Positions 1 to 11,239 of a stretch of 64,000 nucleotides of DNA are shown piece after piece. The notes under the pieces are model-generated. The model was given only the letters and a program-made list of their open reading frames with translations, made no database searches and was not told the origin of the DNA. A program made the translations under genes and the position numbers. Location of the stretch: NCBI GenBank assembly GCA_039090855.1, contig CM077011.1, forward strand, positions 35,545,501-35,609,500, written 5' to 3'. Every line of letters starts with the position of its first letter. Position 1 is the stretch's first letter. The stretch comes from Macrothele yani. Its lineage: Eukaryota > Arthropoda > Arachnida > Araneae > Macrothelidae.

Positions 1-150
1 ATCACATATGGAAAAATAAGGGGGCTAAAATTTTGGTATAGGCTGTACATTCCATATAGCATGTTTCACCAAATTCTGTTACCGAAAATTGAATCCGTGA
101 CGAAATAGAGAGAGAAAGGAGAGAGAGACACGCACACAGAGAGAGGAACC

Positions 151-153
<3 letters not shown>

Positions 154-200
<47 letters not shown>
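154..200. repeat. (GA)n microsatellite
   Basis: Uninterrupted GA dinucleotide run, preceded from about 107 by an imperfect GA-rich stretch. Simple sequence; no gene inferred. Confidence 0.95.
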
Positions 201-203
<3 letters not shown>

Positions 204-439
204 GATCCAACTTACAGATTCTAGCTCAGAAGCATGCGATTTGATTTAAACATTTTATGAGTTCAGTAAAAATTACGTACGTGAACTTACAGCACATCGT
301 AGTAAGATATTCAGTAAAACACGCTTGGGTAGATGAGCAACGCGGTACAGTTATTATTATTGCCGTCGACTTTCTCGGCCGAAGTCGGTGAGCAAAAGGC
401 CGAGATATTCATCTCAAGCCTGGAAATTCAGGAATTTTC

Positions 440-1290
440 TGGTGGTATGGCAGGTCTGTAGAATGACTCCATTTTGGATTGTGTGAAGCAGTCTCTGTGG
501 CAATCCTAATTCCTACAGATTTTTCAGAAAGCTATTTGGTGCACTGCGGTTGGCGAAATGACAACTGGTACGGTCTTGTTTCCAAATCCTTTGGATCTTC
601 ATTCGCAGGTTCTCATACTTCGAAATTTCTCAGATACTGTCCTTTGGATATTTTCTGTAAGTGGGACCGCTACATCTATCAGTTGTGGCTTCTTCAGTTT
701 TTTCTCTATAATTACAGTATCAGATCGATTGTGGTCTATAGTCTAGTCTGTGATGATAGGTTTGTCCCAGTATATGATACAATTCTGATTGTTGAGAATA
801 GGTTCTGGTTGATACTTGTAATAAGGTGGAGTTATAGCCTTGAATAAGTCCATATTTAACTCTAAGTTCTTGATGTAGGATCTTGGGTACCTAGTCTTGC
901 CTGTTAAGGCACTGTTCTGAAGCAAGAAGAGAGCAGCCGGCTAAAATGTGTTCTGTGGTTACATTGGCATTCTACAGATGTCATCATCTGCAACTTTCGT
1001 TATGTGTTTCTTGTAGCTCTGGGTTGCGATAACTCAATCTAGAATCACAATGAATAATCTCTTGGTTTCTGGATAAAGCTGACCTTTTTTTCTAACCATT
1101 GCAGTGAGGAGTGTTGTCAATGTCTTCCAGATCTAAGGACTTTGGATATTTACCGTGCAGAATTTTGCTTTTCCAACTGTGCAGTGGATCTGAATTGCTT
1201 TCTGATTGAGGAAAGAAATGAGAAGTATTCAGGTCTAGTGGAGTAAAGCCTTCGTCAGCTGCAGCCGCCACTGTAGTAATGACATGTTTT
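440..1290 (-). pseudogene. LINE ORF C-terminal remnant (R2-like zinc finger and endonuclease style)
   Basis: On the minus strand a broken frame can be followed from about 1290 down to 440. In order it gives a piece with LHGKYPKSL, a piece with KKHITKVADDDICRM, a degenerate Cys/His motif followed by TEHILAGCSLL, then IITD-stop-TIDHNRSD, LIDVAVPLTENIQR and a final LQELGLPQRLLHTIQ-like tail. This order (Cys/His finger, then PD...D-like residues and a LIDVA strand) is what I know from the C-terminus of non-LTR retrotransposons with a restriction-like endonuclease. At least one in-frame stop (743-745) and several frameshifts show it is dead. No reverse transcriptase core is present, so this is a 5'-truncated relic. 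Assignment to LINE is fairly sure; the exact clade is not. Confidence 0.65.
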
Positions 1291-2796
1291 TTTCCTTAAG
1301 AAGTATTGTGAGTAGTTTCTTTTATTTTCTGCAAAGATATGATATATTGATTAGACTCCTTCCTCCTTTTCTTTTCAGGTAGAGTCTTTCAAGTGACTAT
1401 TCCTCTATATGTCTTCTTCTGACGGCTCGATTTGAAAATCTCTTTGTCTCTGATATCTTCCTTCAGAAACATGAGAAATGTTTTGTGCATAATTTGTTAA
1501 TTTTCGTAATATACTTCTCCGGAGTTTCTATTTCTAGATGTTTCATTGATTGTAGAATCCAGTTGATTTTCTTCTCTCTGTTTTTTTATTTTGTTCGTAA
1601 CTGGTTCCGTTGACAATTAAATATTTCATTCGTGTAGGAAAGGACGTGCTCATTGCAACTGAAAATTTGGTGTCATTTTTCTTGTTCTTTTCTTAGGCGA
1701 AAGCAGCCACCTTATTTTTTTCTTTCGCAACTAACAAGTAACCAGTTGCGACGCTAAGAAGGTGATAAACCACTGTTATAAAAGATCCAGTCTCAGTGTG
1801 GCTTTGTCATTCTGGCATCCAGCTGAAATATTTAGTTTACTTATTTATTTTTCATTTCTATTTCACCAAACTGGAGCGAGCACTGTTATTACGATTCACA
1901 TGTCGTGAGAGACGGATGAAAGTGAGTTAGGAAAATCACGATGACTGCTACGAAACTGACTGAAAAGGAGATTTCGTGCAATTCATCATCACGCGATTAC
2001 GTTTAGTTGCGTTTCGCAAATTAGAGCAAAACCTATTGGTGAGGCGAGAAGAACCATTTACAACTCATTTACACGTTGGCGAAGGACACATTTTTGCCTT
2101 ACACGAGACAAGTTTGGTTTTAATCTTTGAGAGAAACAAGGCTAAATAGATAGAAATAAAGTAAGCATAACAGCAGCTGCATCATTAACATAAGTAAGAA
2201 AGAACTGGGATATGCTTTAAGGTGTGCCAAACTGGTGACTGAAAGAGGGATCAATTTAAGATGTTTTATTTGTTTGAAGATGTCTCAGTTTTTTATTCAA
2301 AGTTGATAGAAAAACTTTCAAGAATTAGCCATGGCTAAGTCATCAGAGGTGGAGGCTTTTGCCTACTCCTCCTAGTTGGGCCAAGGGCGTCTAGAAAGCC
2401 TAAGGACATGACATTAGAGAGATGAGTTCCCTCCATTTGTGACGTCACTTTAATGTTACACGACCTGATGCGTCTGTGTCGTATTCGACGTCTTACAAGG
2501 CAACGTTAGGAACCAATCGGAAGCCTTGGATTCCTCGTGACGTCTCTAATGTCATGGCCTTGCATTTTCTGGACGGCCTTGGTTGGGCCCGGATGCAGGA
2601 TCATGCACAGGTGGCGCTTTTGTCCAGCGGAACGGATACTGTCCCATTCCTAGAATCAGAGTCACTAAATGTGGACAGGTAGCCTTCAGATACTTAAGGG
2701 GATTCCTACTTATTTCTCCCAAATTGATGCAATACTGTCTGTAGTTCATCATGATGTACAGTTATAGCAAGTGTTTTGAACAAAAAGAACATTGCA
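1291..2796. other. No recognised gene
   Basis: AT-rich sequence with only short ORFs (for example 2476-2682 plus and 2552-2752 minus) that resemble nothing I know. No terminal repeats or simple repeats stand out. Confidence 0.5.
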
Positions 2797-3850
2797 AGTT
2801 ATTAGGTACACCTACCAGGTAGCGTGGTGCGTCGCCATTGGCTTTCAGAACTACCTGAATTCGCCGGGGCGTGAAACATACCAGTTGCTGGAAGCGTCGT
2901 TCCTGAATGTTGTATCATGAGGAAATGACTGAGTCGCGCGGCTGCTACAAATTGGACTGCGACAGTCTTTCGGCGAATAGCCAGTTCTGCCTCATCCCTG
3001 AAATGCTCGATGGGGTTCAAATCCGAGGACTGTACATACCACGATAAAACGGAAAACTCACCGGCATGTTCCTCGAACCATTCGGTGACTATATTATCCT
3101 TGTGAATGGTAACGATACTAGGGTTGTGAGTGTGTGTTTCTGTTGCAAATTGGACTGCTGTAGTCCCTCAGCGAATAGCCCGCCCTACCTCATCCCTGAG
3201 ATGCTGAAAGGGGTTCAAATCTAGGAACCGTACAAGCCAGTGAACCACGGAAAACTCATTGACATGTTCCTTTAACCATTCGGTGAAGATACTAGCTCTT
3301 TGAGTGTGTGTGTTACCTTGTTGGACATACCCATCTGCCTGAGAATAAACCAAAGCCTTGAAAGAAAGAATTTGGTAAGCAACGATGTTAAGATAGGGCG
3401 CGGTTTAGACGTCTTTCGATATTTGACAGGAGGCTTAACATATGCCAAAGAAAACATTCCCCAGACCAACGGGCCACCGGCCTGTGTTGTTGTCACGTGA
3501 CAGCATAGTTTCATGGACTCGTGTTGAATGCGCCAAATACGAGTCCTGCCATCTGCATGACGCAGAAGAAAGCTTGATTCGTCTGTTTAGGTAGCCTATT
3601 TCAAAGTACTTAATGGTCCAGTGTCATTGCTCCCGCGCCCTCTAGAGGCCCGTTTCCGAATTCTGCTGACAACACAGCCATTTCGCAATATGGTTCCATA
3701 CGCGGTAAGTTCTAAGATAGCCGACGGTGCCCACTCGTTCTCTGCAGTGATTTGTTGGGTTGTAAGCTGTGTGTTCGCTTGCACAATTTTTTCCAATCTC
3801 CTTTGACCCCATCAATCCATCAGTTGTTTTACTCCGTTTGAATAACACGG
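2797..3850 (-). pseudogene. Decayed Tc1-like transposase with internal duplication
   Basis: Minus-strand fragments of a Tc1/mariner-superfamily transposase. From the N-terminal side: a degraded stretch 3600-3850, then TDESSF followed by a basic RTRIWR segment near 3530-3590 (first catalytic Asp), GGPLVWGMFS near 3450, and the third catalytic motif region LNPFQHLRDE. The segment holding that third motif occurs twice, at about 3144-3294 and 2950-3095; the second copy reads DLNPIEHFRDE and keeps the Glu. Multiple frameshifts and stops. The enzyme of this family cuts element ends and inserts at TA; this copy cannot. Ends were not defined. Confidence 0.7.
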
Positions 3851-3879
3851 ATTACTAACGGAAGCTCGCTAACAGAAAC

Positions 3880-3987
3880 GTCGTTTGCAGGAAGTTTTAT
3901 GCTTGTCGCAGCATTCGCATTCACGGTGAACCCTTGCCACGGCTGTGCATGGAAAAGCCAATCTGTAGAATAGGGGTGAAAACGTTG

Positions 3988-4075
<88 letters not shown>

Positions 4076-4870
4076 TTTATGTGCCAGAAATTGCTGTACA
4101 TTCACTACTCCGTGTGCGCAAAAGGAGGGGGTGGGTGATCGTGAAGAAGGAACCCGGTTTTGCACTCCATCCTGACACGAACAATCCTCTTTCAAAATCA
4201 TCCCAAGATGAATGTGTAAGCACTGCCAGTGACAGTTGTACCTTGAAGAAAGAACTCGTGCTCCCTTGCTGGCGTACAAGCATACAAGCATTGTCTTGAT
4301 TTTAGACGTCTGCGACCTGATCTTTCCTTTTGGGTGACTGCGGCGACTTCCACTGTGCACTCTGAGGCTTTGTTTCAGGACCACAACGAAAACACCGTGT
4401 CTCGTCATCTGCCACAATGCTGTAGAGAAAATTTCGCATTGTTTCTGCAGTCTCCAAGATGGCATTTGCGTGCTCCACTTGTGCATGTTTCTGGTCGTCT
4501 GACAAAGCATGCAGAAGAAAACAAGCACAATCTTGCACTAAAATTTGACGAATCGTCTCCTTATTAACACCGAGCTTACATTCCAGCATCATCAAGGGAT
4601 CAGTTTTTATCCTTTCGAGAACTTTCTCAATGAGCTCAGACGTGTGCACTAAAATGTGGCAGGGCCTTTCGTCACTTTCCAAATCTTCCTGCCCATCCTT
4701 GAAACCTGCATACCATCGGAATATTTGTGCACGAGATAGGCAGTTAGCGAAATACACTTCACGCAACAGTTAAACTGTCTCAGATGCAGTTTTACCGCTT
4801 TTCAAACAGAACCGGATATTTTCTCTCTGCTCCATGACAAAGCGTTAACAGTGTTCTTGAACCGAGTGAC
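3880..4870 (-). pseudogene. Mariner-like transposase remnant split by a CA repeat
   Basis: Minus strand. N-terminal part (about 4860-4302) reads as a mariner helix-turn-helix region: an RFCLKSGKTASETV-like start with a stop, then LSRAQIFRWYAGFKDGQ, LESDERP and KLGVNKETIRQIL. A central ADDETRCFRC carries the likely first catalytic Asp, followed by KPQSAQWKSPQSPKRK. After further frameshifts (MLVCLYASKGARVLSS, then an FLAHK piece near 4075) the frame runs into a long CA microsatellite. The distal third with the last Asp is not recognisable. The order matches animal mariners of the type that keep a short ETW/ETR motif. Dead copy. Confidence 0.7.
3991..4072. repeat. (CA)n microsatellite
   Basis: About 41 perfect AC units inside the mariner remnant. 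Poly-Cys-Val or Thr-His reading frames across it are artefacts of the repeat. Confidence 0.97.
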
Positions 4871-4990
4871 GCCATGCCCAGCGTAAATTATCATTTGCGC
4901 AATTCTCACGCTAACGCTGTTGCCAACTCATAGCTGATAAATGACTTATCAAGAAACCATGCCTTCCCCACGCGTCTGTTTTACCGGGAC

Positions 4991-5437
4991 TTTTTTACGC
5001 TTTCCAACCGTAGGTTGAAGAAGCGTATACGCTCCGGCTTTGTCCGTCTGTCCGTCCGCACGATAACTCACGTAAAAATGGTTCGATTTCGATGAAATTT
5101 TAGTATGTGGTAGGGAACTACCTGGGAACGAACCCTATTGAAAATGGGCTAAATGAGGTCGAAGGTCACGACATAGGAGTGGGATCCATTCCATCGCCCT
5201 TATGCGTTATAACTTACGTGAAAATGCTTCGATTGAGACAACACTTTGTCTTATTCCGGAAGTATGCTTTACCGGTTCTGTTGAATATAATCGAAATGGG
5301 GTCAAAGGTCAGGTCATAGGAGCGAGAGTTATTCTACAGCCATTATCCTCATAACTTGAGTAATGGTTTCTAGTATGTTGGAAAGCGTATCATAATCAAT
5401 GCATTGCATGATTTTACTAACTTGTTTTTAATGACTC
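4991..5437 (+). repeat. Inverted-end tandem element 'ST', copy 1 (about 2 monomers)
   Basis: Begins with a T-run then TACGCTTTCCAAC (4996-5008) and closes with its reverse complement GTTGGAAAGCGTA (5377-5389) plus a conserved tail to about 5437. Between them are a TCCGTCTGTCC-rich leader and roughly two ~145-bp monomers, each running from an ATAACT(T/C) start through a GGTCAAAGGTCA block to a GGATCCATTCC-like end. Copies 2 (6831-7441) and 3 (21138-22316) share both ends but hold different monomer numbers. No protein is encoded; ORFs across it simply translate the monomer. Confidence 0.8.
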
Positions 5438-5482
5438 TCATTGCTTAATTGCTACAGTGTGTATGTTTATACTTTATATTAG

Positions 5483-6760
5483 GTTGTCAGATAAGTTCGT
5501 TCGGGTTTTCCAACGTTATTTGAAGGAACACGAACAATATTTTGATCACAGTGTTATCTGTTTTTTTGTAGCTCTATTCTTCCTGTACAACTTTTGTTCA
5601 TCGGTTTCAATATTATGTTTGGTTTAACTCTTTTTAGTCGTATGAAGATGGAGTGCCAAGTAGAGAGAAATACACACATTTTCGACACCTGCTTCTCTTC
5701 GCTTTCAATCAAGGTTCCAAAGCTACCAAAGCTGCTTGAGACATTTGTGCTGTGTACAGAGAAGGAGCTATTACCTACAGAACTGCACGGAAATGGCATT
5801 CACGCTTTAAGAAGGGGAAATTCGACCTCACAGACTTTCCGCGTTGCGGCACACCGATTCAGTTGAATGAGGATGGATTGAATGAGCTCATCCACGAGAA
5901 TCCCCTTCAATCCACTATGGAATTGGCCCAACAGATGGGATGCTCTCATGATTCCGTCGCCCATCACTATGGGTAAGGTTCAAAAACTCGGTGCATGGGT
6001 GCCACATTCTCTGAACGCAAGAAACAAACTCCAGCGCTCCACTATTGCCGCCAGTTCGCTCGCTCGTCACCAAGCTACTCGTGGACACAAACAGAGATTT
6101 CTTCACCGCATCGTCACCGGCGATGAAAAATGGCGTATCCATGCCAATATGAAGCAGAGGAAAGAATGGCTAAGTCCTCACAAGAAAGCAACACCTCGAG
6201 CCAATACCGAGATGCATCCACGCAAGATCATGATCTGCGTTTGGTGGGATTGGGAAGGTATAATCCACTACGAATTGCTTGAAACCAACATTACAATCAA
6301 TGCACAGCTTTACGTTCAGCAAATACACGGGCTCAAAGAGGCAGTTGAGCTGAAACGACCCTATCGGCGGCATGGTGTGTTTCTTCAACACGACAGCGCT
6401 CTCCCCCACGTCGCTAATCTGACCAAAACTGCTATTCAAGATCTCGGTTGGGAAGTTCTACGACACCCACCGTATTCTCCTGATCTAGCGCCTTCAGATT
6501 ATCACCTTTTCCTGACGCTCTTCAACAGTCTGCGAAGCGTATCGTTTAACAACGACGTCGAGCTGAAATGGTGGCTCGACGACTTCTTCGAGTCAAAACC
6601 TAAGGATTTCTACGGCCGAGGCATTGACAACCTAGTGGAACGTTGGCAAGAGATCGTGAACAATGAAGAAGAATATATTATTGACTAATTTGTGAAAATT
6701 TTTTCATGAAAAATAAGGATTCCAATAATTGAAAAAAAACGAACGAACTTATCTGACAAC
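5483..6760 (+). mobile_element. Mariner transposon with near-complete ends
   Basis: A 21-bp perfect terminal inverted repeat bounds the element: the left end starts GTTGTCAGATAAGTTCG at 5483-5503 and the right end is its reverse complement at 6740-6760. Length about 1278 bp, normal for a mariner. The immediately flanking bases do not form a clear TA duplication at these exact ends, so the true termini may be shifted or mutated by a base or two. Confidence 0.88.
5641..6688 (+). pseudogene. Mariner DD34D transposase, inactivated by stop and frameshift
   Basis: Cut-and-paste transposase that would act in the nucleus on its own inverted repeats. Read in frame from 5641: an N-terminal piece HFRHLLLFAFNQGSKA, a TGA stop at 5737-5739, then the helix-turn-helix region with TARKWHSRFKKGKFDL. 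After about 5965 a small deletion shifts the frame, and the reading resumes as MGKVQKLGAWVPH. The catalytic triad is present: VTGDEKW (first Asp), FLQHDSALPH (second) and PPYSPDLAPSDYHLF (third), with 34 residues between the last two, that is DD34D. The C-terminus ends at a natural stop near 6688. No initiating ATG in the right frame survives. A relatively young dead copy. Confidence 0.88.
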
Positions 6761-6830
6761 AAAATACAGCAAAATCGCAGGGAAGAAAGAACAAGCACTT
6801 CACAGCAGGCTGCATTAAAAATGATATGTC

Positions 6831-7441
6831 TTTTTTTACGCTTTCCAACCGTAGGTTGAGAAGCGAATATGCTCCAGCTTTGTCCGCCTGTCTGCCTGTC
6901 TGTGCGTGCGATAACTTTAGTAAAAATAGTTCGATTTCGATGAACTTTTAGTATGTGGTAGGGGACAATCTGGGGACGAACCCTATTGAAAATGGGCGAA
7001 ATGGGGTCAAAGGTTAGGACACAGGAGCGGAATCCATCCCATCGCCCTTATGCATCATTCATAACTTATGTAAAAATGCTTCGAGTTCGACAAAACTTTA
7101 TCATGTTGTTTCGGAAGTATACTGAACCGGTTCTGTTGAATAACATCGAAATGGGGTCAAAGGTCAGGACACAGGAGCGAGATTTATTCCAGAGCCATTA
7201 TCCTCATAACTTGACTACAAATGCTTCTATTGCGACAAAACTTTAGTATGTTATTCCGGAGGTACACTGAACCAATTCTGTTTAATATCATCGAAATGAG
7301 ATCAAAACTCAGGGCACAGGAGCGAGATTTATTCCACAGCCATTATCCTCATAACTTGAGTAATAACTTGAGTAATGATTTCTGGTATGTTGGAAAGCGT
7401 ATCATAATCAATGCATTGAATGATTTTACTAATTTTTTTAT
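6831..7441 (+). repeat. Inverted-end tandem element 'ST', copy 2 (about 3 monomers)
   Basis: Same architecture as copy 1. The left inverted motif is at 6837-6849 and the right one at 7389-7401, with about three ~145-bp monomers starting near 6912, 7060 and 7208. ORFs of 86 and 155 codons here are translations of the repeat. Confidence 0.8.
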
Positions 7442-7635
7442 TTTTTTTTCAAGAGAGGGTGAGAAATATTTTGGGAAATTGAAGCACACTGTGCATTTGG
7501 TGGCCACCTGTCAAGACGGCCATTTTTTCACAGAACCGTGGGTGACCTTGCTAGATAGGTTTCACCAGAGCCCATTTAAGGAGAAAGGGAGCCTAGGCAG
7601 TATATTAACAGCACATCGAGGTTTTCACTATGGAA

Positions 7636-7745
7636 GAAGAATAAAAATACTTCAGCGAAAACATTCGCAAAATATGAGGAAGCCATAAAAATATTCCCGC
7701 CCTATTGAAGTGTCTATCCAATGATTCACGGACGTTTCAGTGTTA
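7636..7745 (+). repeat. Dispersed repeat shared with 23730-23840
   Basis: The stretch beginning GAAGAAGAATAAAAATAC aligns over about 100 bases, with scattered differences, to 23730-23840. In both places it follows non-coding sequence. Family unknown; the second copy lies just downstream of a hAT-like end, so it may belong to a non-autonomous hAT. Sequence around it (7442-8055) shows no gene. Confidence 0.55.
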
Positions 7746-8059
7746 ACAACAAAATGTAAAAATGTATGGCTGAAAAATGGACACCAGTTCAGTTCTGCTT
7801 TAACCCCTTCCCCCGCAGGGTTCAGCTTGTTGAAATTATATCAATGTAGTGGGCAAAATAATATGATCGAAATAAACAGATGAGTACAAAACATCTGTAA
7901 TGCTTTCGAAAGATTTGAGGAAGAACAGGGGGCGAGTATACGTTTTGCGGACTGCTTCTAAAAAAGGAAAAGAAGACGAAATATTTTTCCACAAGGTAGT
8001 TTCTTATAGTTTTCGCTGTCGTATCTGAAAAAAAAACTGTAGAACTCTATCAATTCTTC

Positions 8060-8430
8060 AAACATATATATATTATCGATTTATGGCGTCTGACTTCGCC
8101 TTCCGATCTCCAAGAGTTTTTTCCATCTTTTTCTATGTAAGCATCATTTTTTCGTCAGGCCATTTTTGACTAAGTGCTCTCTTTATTCCATCAGACCATG
8201 TTCTTCTTGGTCGGCCTCTGTTTTTTCGTTTGTATGATTTAAATTCCACGGCCATTTTGGGCAGTTTCACGAACGCCGTGAACTACTATACATGACCAAA
8301 CCAACGCAATTGTCACTTCTGTATGTCTACTAAAATTGTTTCCTTCACTTCCATCAATTCTTCAATCCTTTCATTCGTTATTTTCTGCCTTCTCCTTCAA
8401 ACATGCTCTCATAATTCTGGCCTCAGAAAT
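8060..8430 (-). pseudogene. LINE C-terminal tail (RTE-like), second family
   Basis: Minus-strand reading ITNERIEELMEV, QLRWFGHV, then RGRPRRTWSDGIKRAL and KWPDEKMM. This matches the very C-terminal tail of RTE/BovB-type retrotransposon ORFs (a GHV...RPRRTW...DGI block). Two stops follow GHV and one follows MMLT. It is a different family from the LINEs at 15-50 kb, which end in GRWVDEIRKY. Upstream domains are absent. Confidence 0.6.
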
Positions 8431-8744
8431 ATAATTCTCAAAATTCTGACGTCCCTTTAAAATGCGGGGCCCGGGGCTGCAGCCCCCCCCCCTCAACCCC
8501 TCTAAATGGGCTCTGGGTTTCACTGCACATCACTGATCATTTAAACTGTTTACAATTATTTTTTACTTCCCGTTTTTTAAAATTGCATATGAATGTGTTT
8601 TAGCACAATGAAAACACGGGGAGCAAAAGAATATTTATTTTTTCCCTGCATTTCAATAAATAAACAACATACTACAATAATTTTAATTTCTAAAAAAAAT
8701 AATTTAAAAAGTCTGACAGCAATTAAAGTTTTAAAATTCACCTT

Positions 8745-8995
8745 GAACTATTATTACCAATATTAAAAAATAATTTTTAATGATACATCTTTTTACAAGT
8801 CCACTCAACATGCGCTCGTGGCAGCAAAGTCTAATAATATCTTCCAAATCAAGTTCTCTTACAAGTTCGACATTTGCAACAAGTTTAGCCAAACTGGAGA
8901 ATCTCAAATCCGTGGATGAATTTCTATGATAACTTTTAAGTCTTTGAAGAATACTGAAGGATCGTTTACCAGATTTATTCGAAACCGGGAAGCCC
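8745..8995 (-). pseudogene. hAT transposase C-terminal dimerisation remnant
   Basis: The minus strand gives RSFSILQRLKSYHRNS, then LRFSSLAKLVANVELV and LDLEDIIRLC. This is the hAT C-terminal signature (ERSFS..KRIK.YLRS, then RLS.LALL..E). The preceding Glu-rich part is missing. A GC-rich segment at 8463-8500 (GGGGCCCGGGGCTGCAGCC) resembles the terminal sequence seen beside other hAT relics in this window (17010-17080, 18635-18690). Confidence 0.6.
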
Positions 8996-9089
8996 CTAGG
9001 GTTTGTGGCACCCCGTGAAAATATTTGTTGCGAATCCCCTATCTATATAAACAATTTGATAGAAAAAAATGTGCAGAAAATTCATAGCT

Positions 9090-9290
9090 ACCTCGGTGGC
9101 GGAGTAGTCTAAATACTGACTTCTGGCCAATCGCACATGTTGGGTCTGGCATGGATGTTGTGTTTGTCTTACGGCACAGGCTCTCTCCCTTCACTGGAAC
9201 CAGTGACTCTAAATTAGGGACAGGCGAATGCTTATACCCCCTCGAGTAGTTCACGGCGTTCATTAAATCAAAAATAAAAGAAAAAAAAGT
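9090..9290 (+). mobile_element. tRNA-headed SINE, family S1, degraded copy
   Basis: Matches the S1 copies at 51.9, 54.5, 57.7 and 61.8 kb. It has a tRNA-like head (CGGTGGCGGAGTAGTCTAAA, A box), a damaged B box, a conserved body starting CATGGATGTTGTGTTTGTC, then a block ending near GTTCACGGCGTTC and an A-rich tail. The degraded head suggests an old copy. Confidence 0.75.
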
Positions 9291-9365
9291 TAGGGGTCCT
9301 TGTGATGTACCGTATACTGATCTATCGACGAAGATTCAGAAGTCGTAAAGAAGATGTACTTAGCT

Positions 9366-9730
9366 GCCCCAGTCTGTGGCGCAGTGGTCTAAGCGATGGC
9401 TTCTGATCATTCGCCCAGGCAGAAGTCTGGGTTCGAATCCCTCGCAACGCATGGATGTTTGTGTTTGTGTTTGTCTTTCGGCATTGGCTCTCAATGTGTT
9501 ACCTGATCAGCACTGGCTCTCTCTCTCTCTCTCTGTGCAACTTGAACATTTGGCATACTGTATACCATGTTCGTTATGTACGTTGTTGATGTAAAATGAA
9601 TATACTGTCTATTTCTGCCTGTCAGTACTGTACAACTATGTCTGTTTTGTCCTGTCGCTGTATCTGGTCCACCAGGTCATAAAAATAGCCTAATTTTTAA
9701 ACCGCCAATAAAAATAAAAATAAATAAATA
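9366..9730 (+). mobile_element. tRNA-headed SINE, variant S2 with a different body
   Basis: The head (GTGGCGCAGTGGTCTAAGCG and GGGTTCGAATCCC, the Pol III A and B boxes) is the S1 head. After the first ~50 bases of body the sequence departs from S1, runs through a (CT)n patch at 9517-9535 and ends in an AATAAAAATAAAT-type tail at about 9707-9730. Either a second SINE family using the same tRNA-derived head or a chimera. Confidence 0.75.
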
Positions 9731-10055
9731 CAGGCAGGCTCAGTTCTTATTGAGCCGTCAGTTCGGGACGTAGGACTACGACTTACAGATCAGAGAGTAG
9801 AAATGAGCTAGTCGAGTATGGTTTCAAAGCATTTATTTAATTTGTTATAGCCAACACAGGTCTGTGATATAAAAAGCAGCTTACATAATTTTTGCAAATC
9901 ATGCTGGATACATTGCAAACACAAAACAGATCGATACACCATTTACCCAACGTGGTTCGCTGTCTTCTTGGGCTTCTTACATTCCTCATCACTTGCACTT
10001 GCCTCTCGTTTCGATTTTCTTCACTTTTGCTTGCTTTCATTCTGCTAAATCCCCG

Positions 10056-10315
10056 GCATTGTCGAAAATGTTAACCCGTTCACAGGAAAACAATTTTTTA
10101 AAATTTTAGTTTAAACCACTGCGATATGTTCTTTATATATTTGAATAGATCTCGTCGAGAGTTTTAAAACGATACTACGCACAGTCGTTTTGCACTCAGG
10201 GTTGTCCAGATAAACCGCGATATTGTCAAAAGTGTTGTCACCGGTTCACAAGAAAGCAATTTTTAAAATGTTCAGTTCAAACCACTGCAAAATGTTCTTC
10301 GTATATTTGAATAAC
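10056..10315 (+). repeat. Two direct repeats, ~165 bp apart
   Basis: About 85 bases at 10063-10148 recur at 10228-10312 with modest divergence (both contain CGTTCACA/GGTTCACA, a long AAATTT stretch, AAACCACTGC and TATATTTGAATA). They immediately adjoin the truncated end of the Tc1 fragment that follows. Confidence 0.65.
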
Positions 10316-10319
10316 GTCA

Positions 10320-10800
10320 ATAGTAATCGGAGCAATGGGCACCGTGCGACAAGTCCCCGTTCCTGCAGACCACGTCGAACGGTACGTGCTGACACAGGTT
10401 GTTGCGCAACATACCCTAATTCCTGCGCTAACGTTCGTGACGTGGCGGTGCGAGCCGTCAAAGCCCGCCGCACAACATGCCGGTCCTCGCGTTCGGTGGT
10501 GTGCCGCGCCTGTGTCAATCGCTCACGTCGGCCCGTCCGTCCCTCCTGCTCCCACCGAATCCATACTCGCCTCACTGTGGCTGGATGTTGTCCCACACGG
10601 GCGCCGATGTCTCGGTACGATAAACCGCTGTCGCGATAAGCCACTATTCGTCCTCTGTCGAACTCTGAAACGTACTGGAATGACTACCGTATTCTGCGAC
10701 GAGGCATCAGGAAGCTTCCCACGCACAGGTCCGGCAGCACAACACACTTCCACTACTTACACCCCGCCTTCTGTGCACCCTTCTTATAGTGCTTCTCGGT
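10320..10800 (-). pseudogene. Tc1-like transposase, N-terminal fragment
   Basis: Minus-strand open stretch with a helix-turn-helix start (LSYRDIGARVGQHPATVRRV, then IRWEQEGRTGRR), a second helix-turn-helix (SRTLAQELG, VSARTVRRGLQERGL) and RCPLLRLLLTL, where the frame leaves transposase sequence. The DNA-binding half is present and the catalytic half is absent. The cut is at about 10320, next to the direct repeats. It belongs to the arginine-rich family of the copies at 13.4, 33.9 and 37.3 kb. Confidence 0.75.
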
Positions 10801-11239
10801 GGCGTGCCGGGAGTGCATGATTTGCATATGCCCTGCAATGCTAATCGTTTGCACATCCTCTCGCGGGCGACGCAGGCTGCGAATTTCAGGCCAATCGGAT
10901 GCTTCCTTCTTGGTGTTGCATTTTGGGTGGCCAGCAGTGTAATAACTCCGTCGAATTTAAACGAAATCGGTAAAACAGTGTTGGATATAAAGATAAGTCA
11001 GTCAAACATAAATTTTGTAAATCTCAAACAGCTGGAGTTATGAAATCAAAATTTTTATTTAAGACCTTCTACCAGGGTGCAACAGAACGTAATATAGCAG
11101 TTGTTCCTTTTATTGTGCTCTCGGGTCTGCCACAACAAGTGCCTAGTGAAAAAAAGAGTGCATAGGATGCAGATAATCCATCAAAATGTATGGGACCAGA
11201 TACTGTATAATGATAACGAGTTTCACTGACAAACGAAAG

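Noticed and set aside
479..847. 122-codon plus-strand ORF as a host gene
   Set aside because: It lies antisense to the LINE C-terminal relic, which explains the sequence better.
3869..4528. 219-codon minus-strand ORF with a long Cys-Val run
   Set aside because: It reads through the CA microsatellite; only its flanks carry mariner remnants, in changing frames.
6986..7688. 86- and 155-codon ORFs in ST copy 2
   Set aside because: They translate the ~145-bp non-coding monomer; the sister copies do not preserve the frames.
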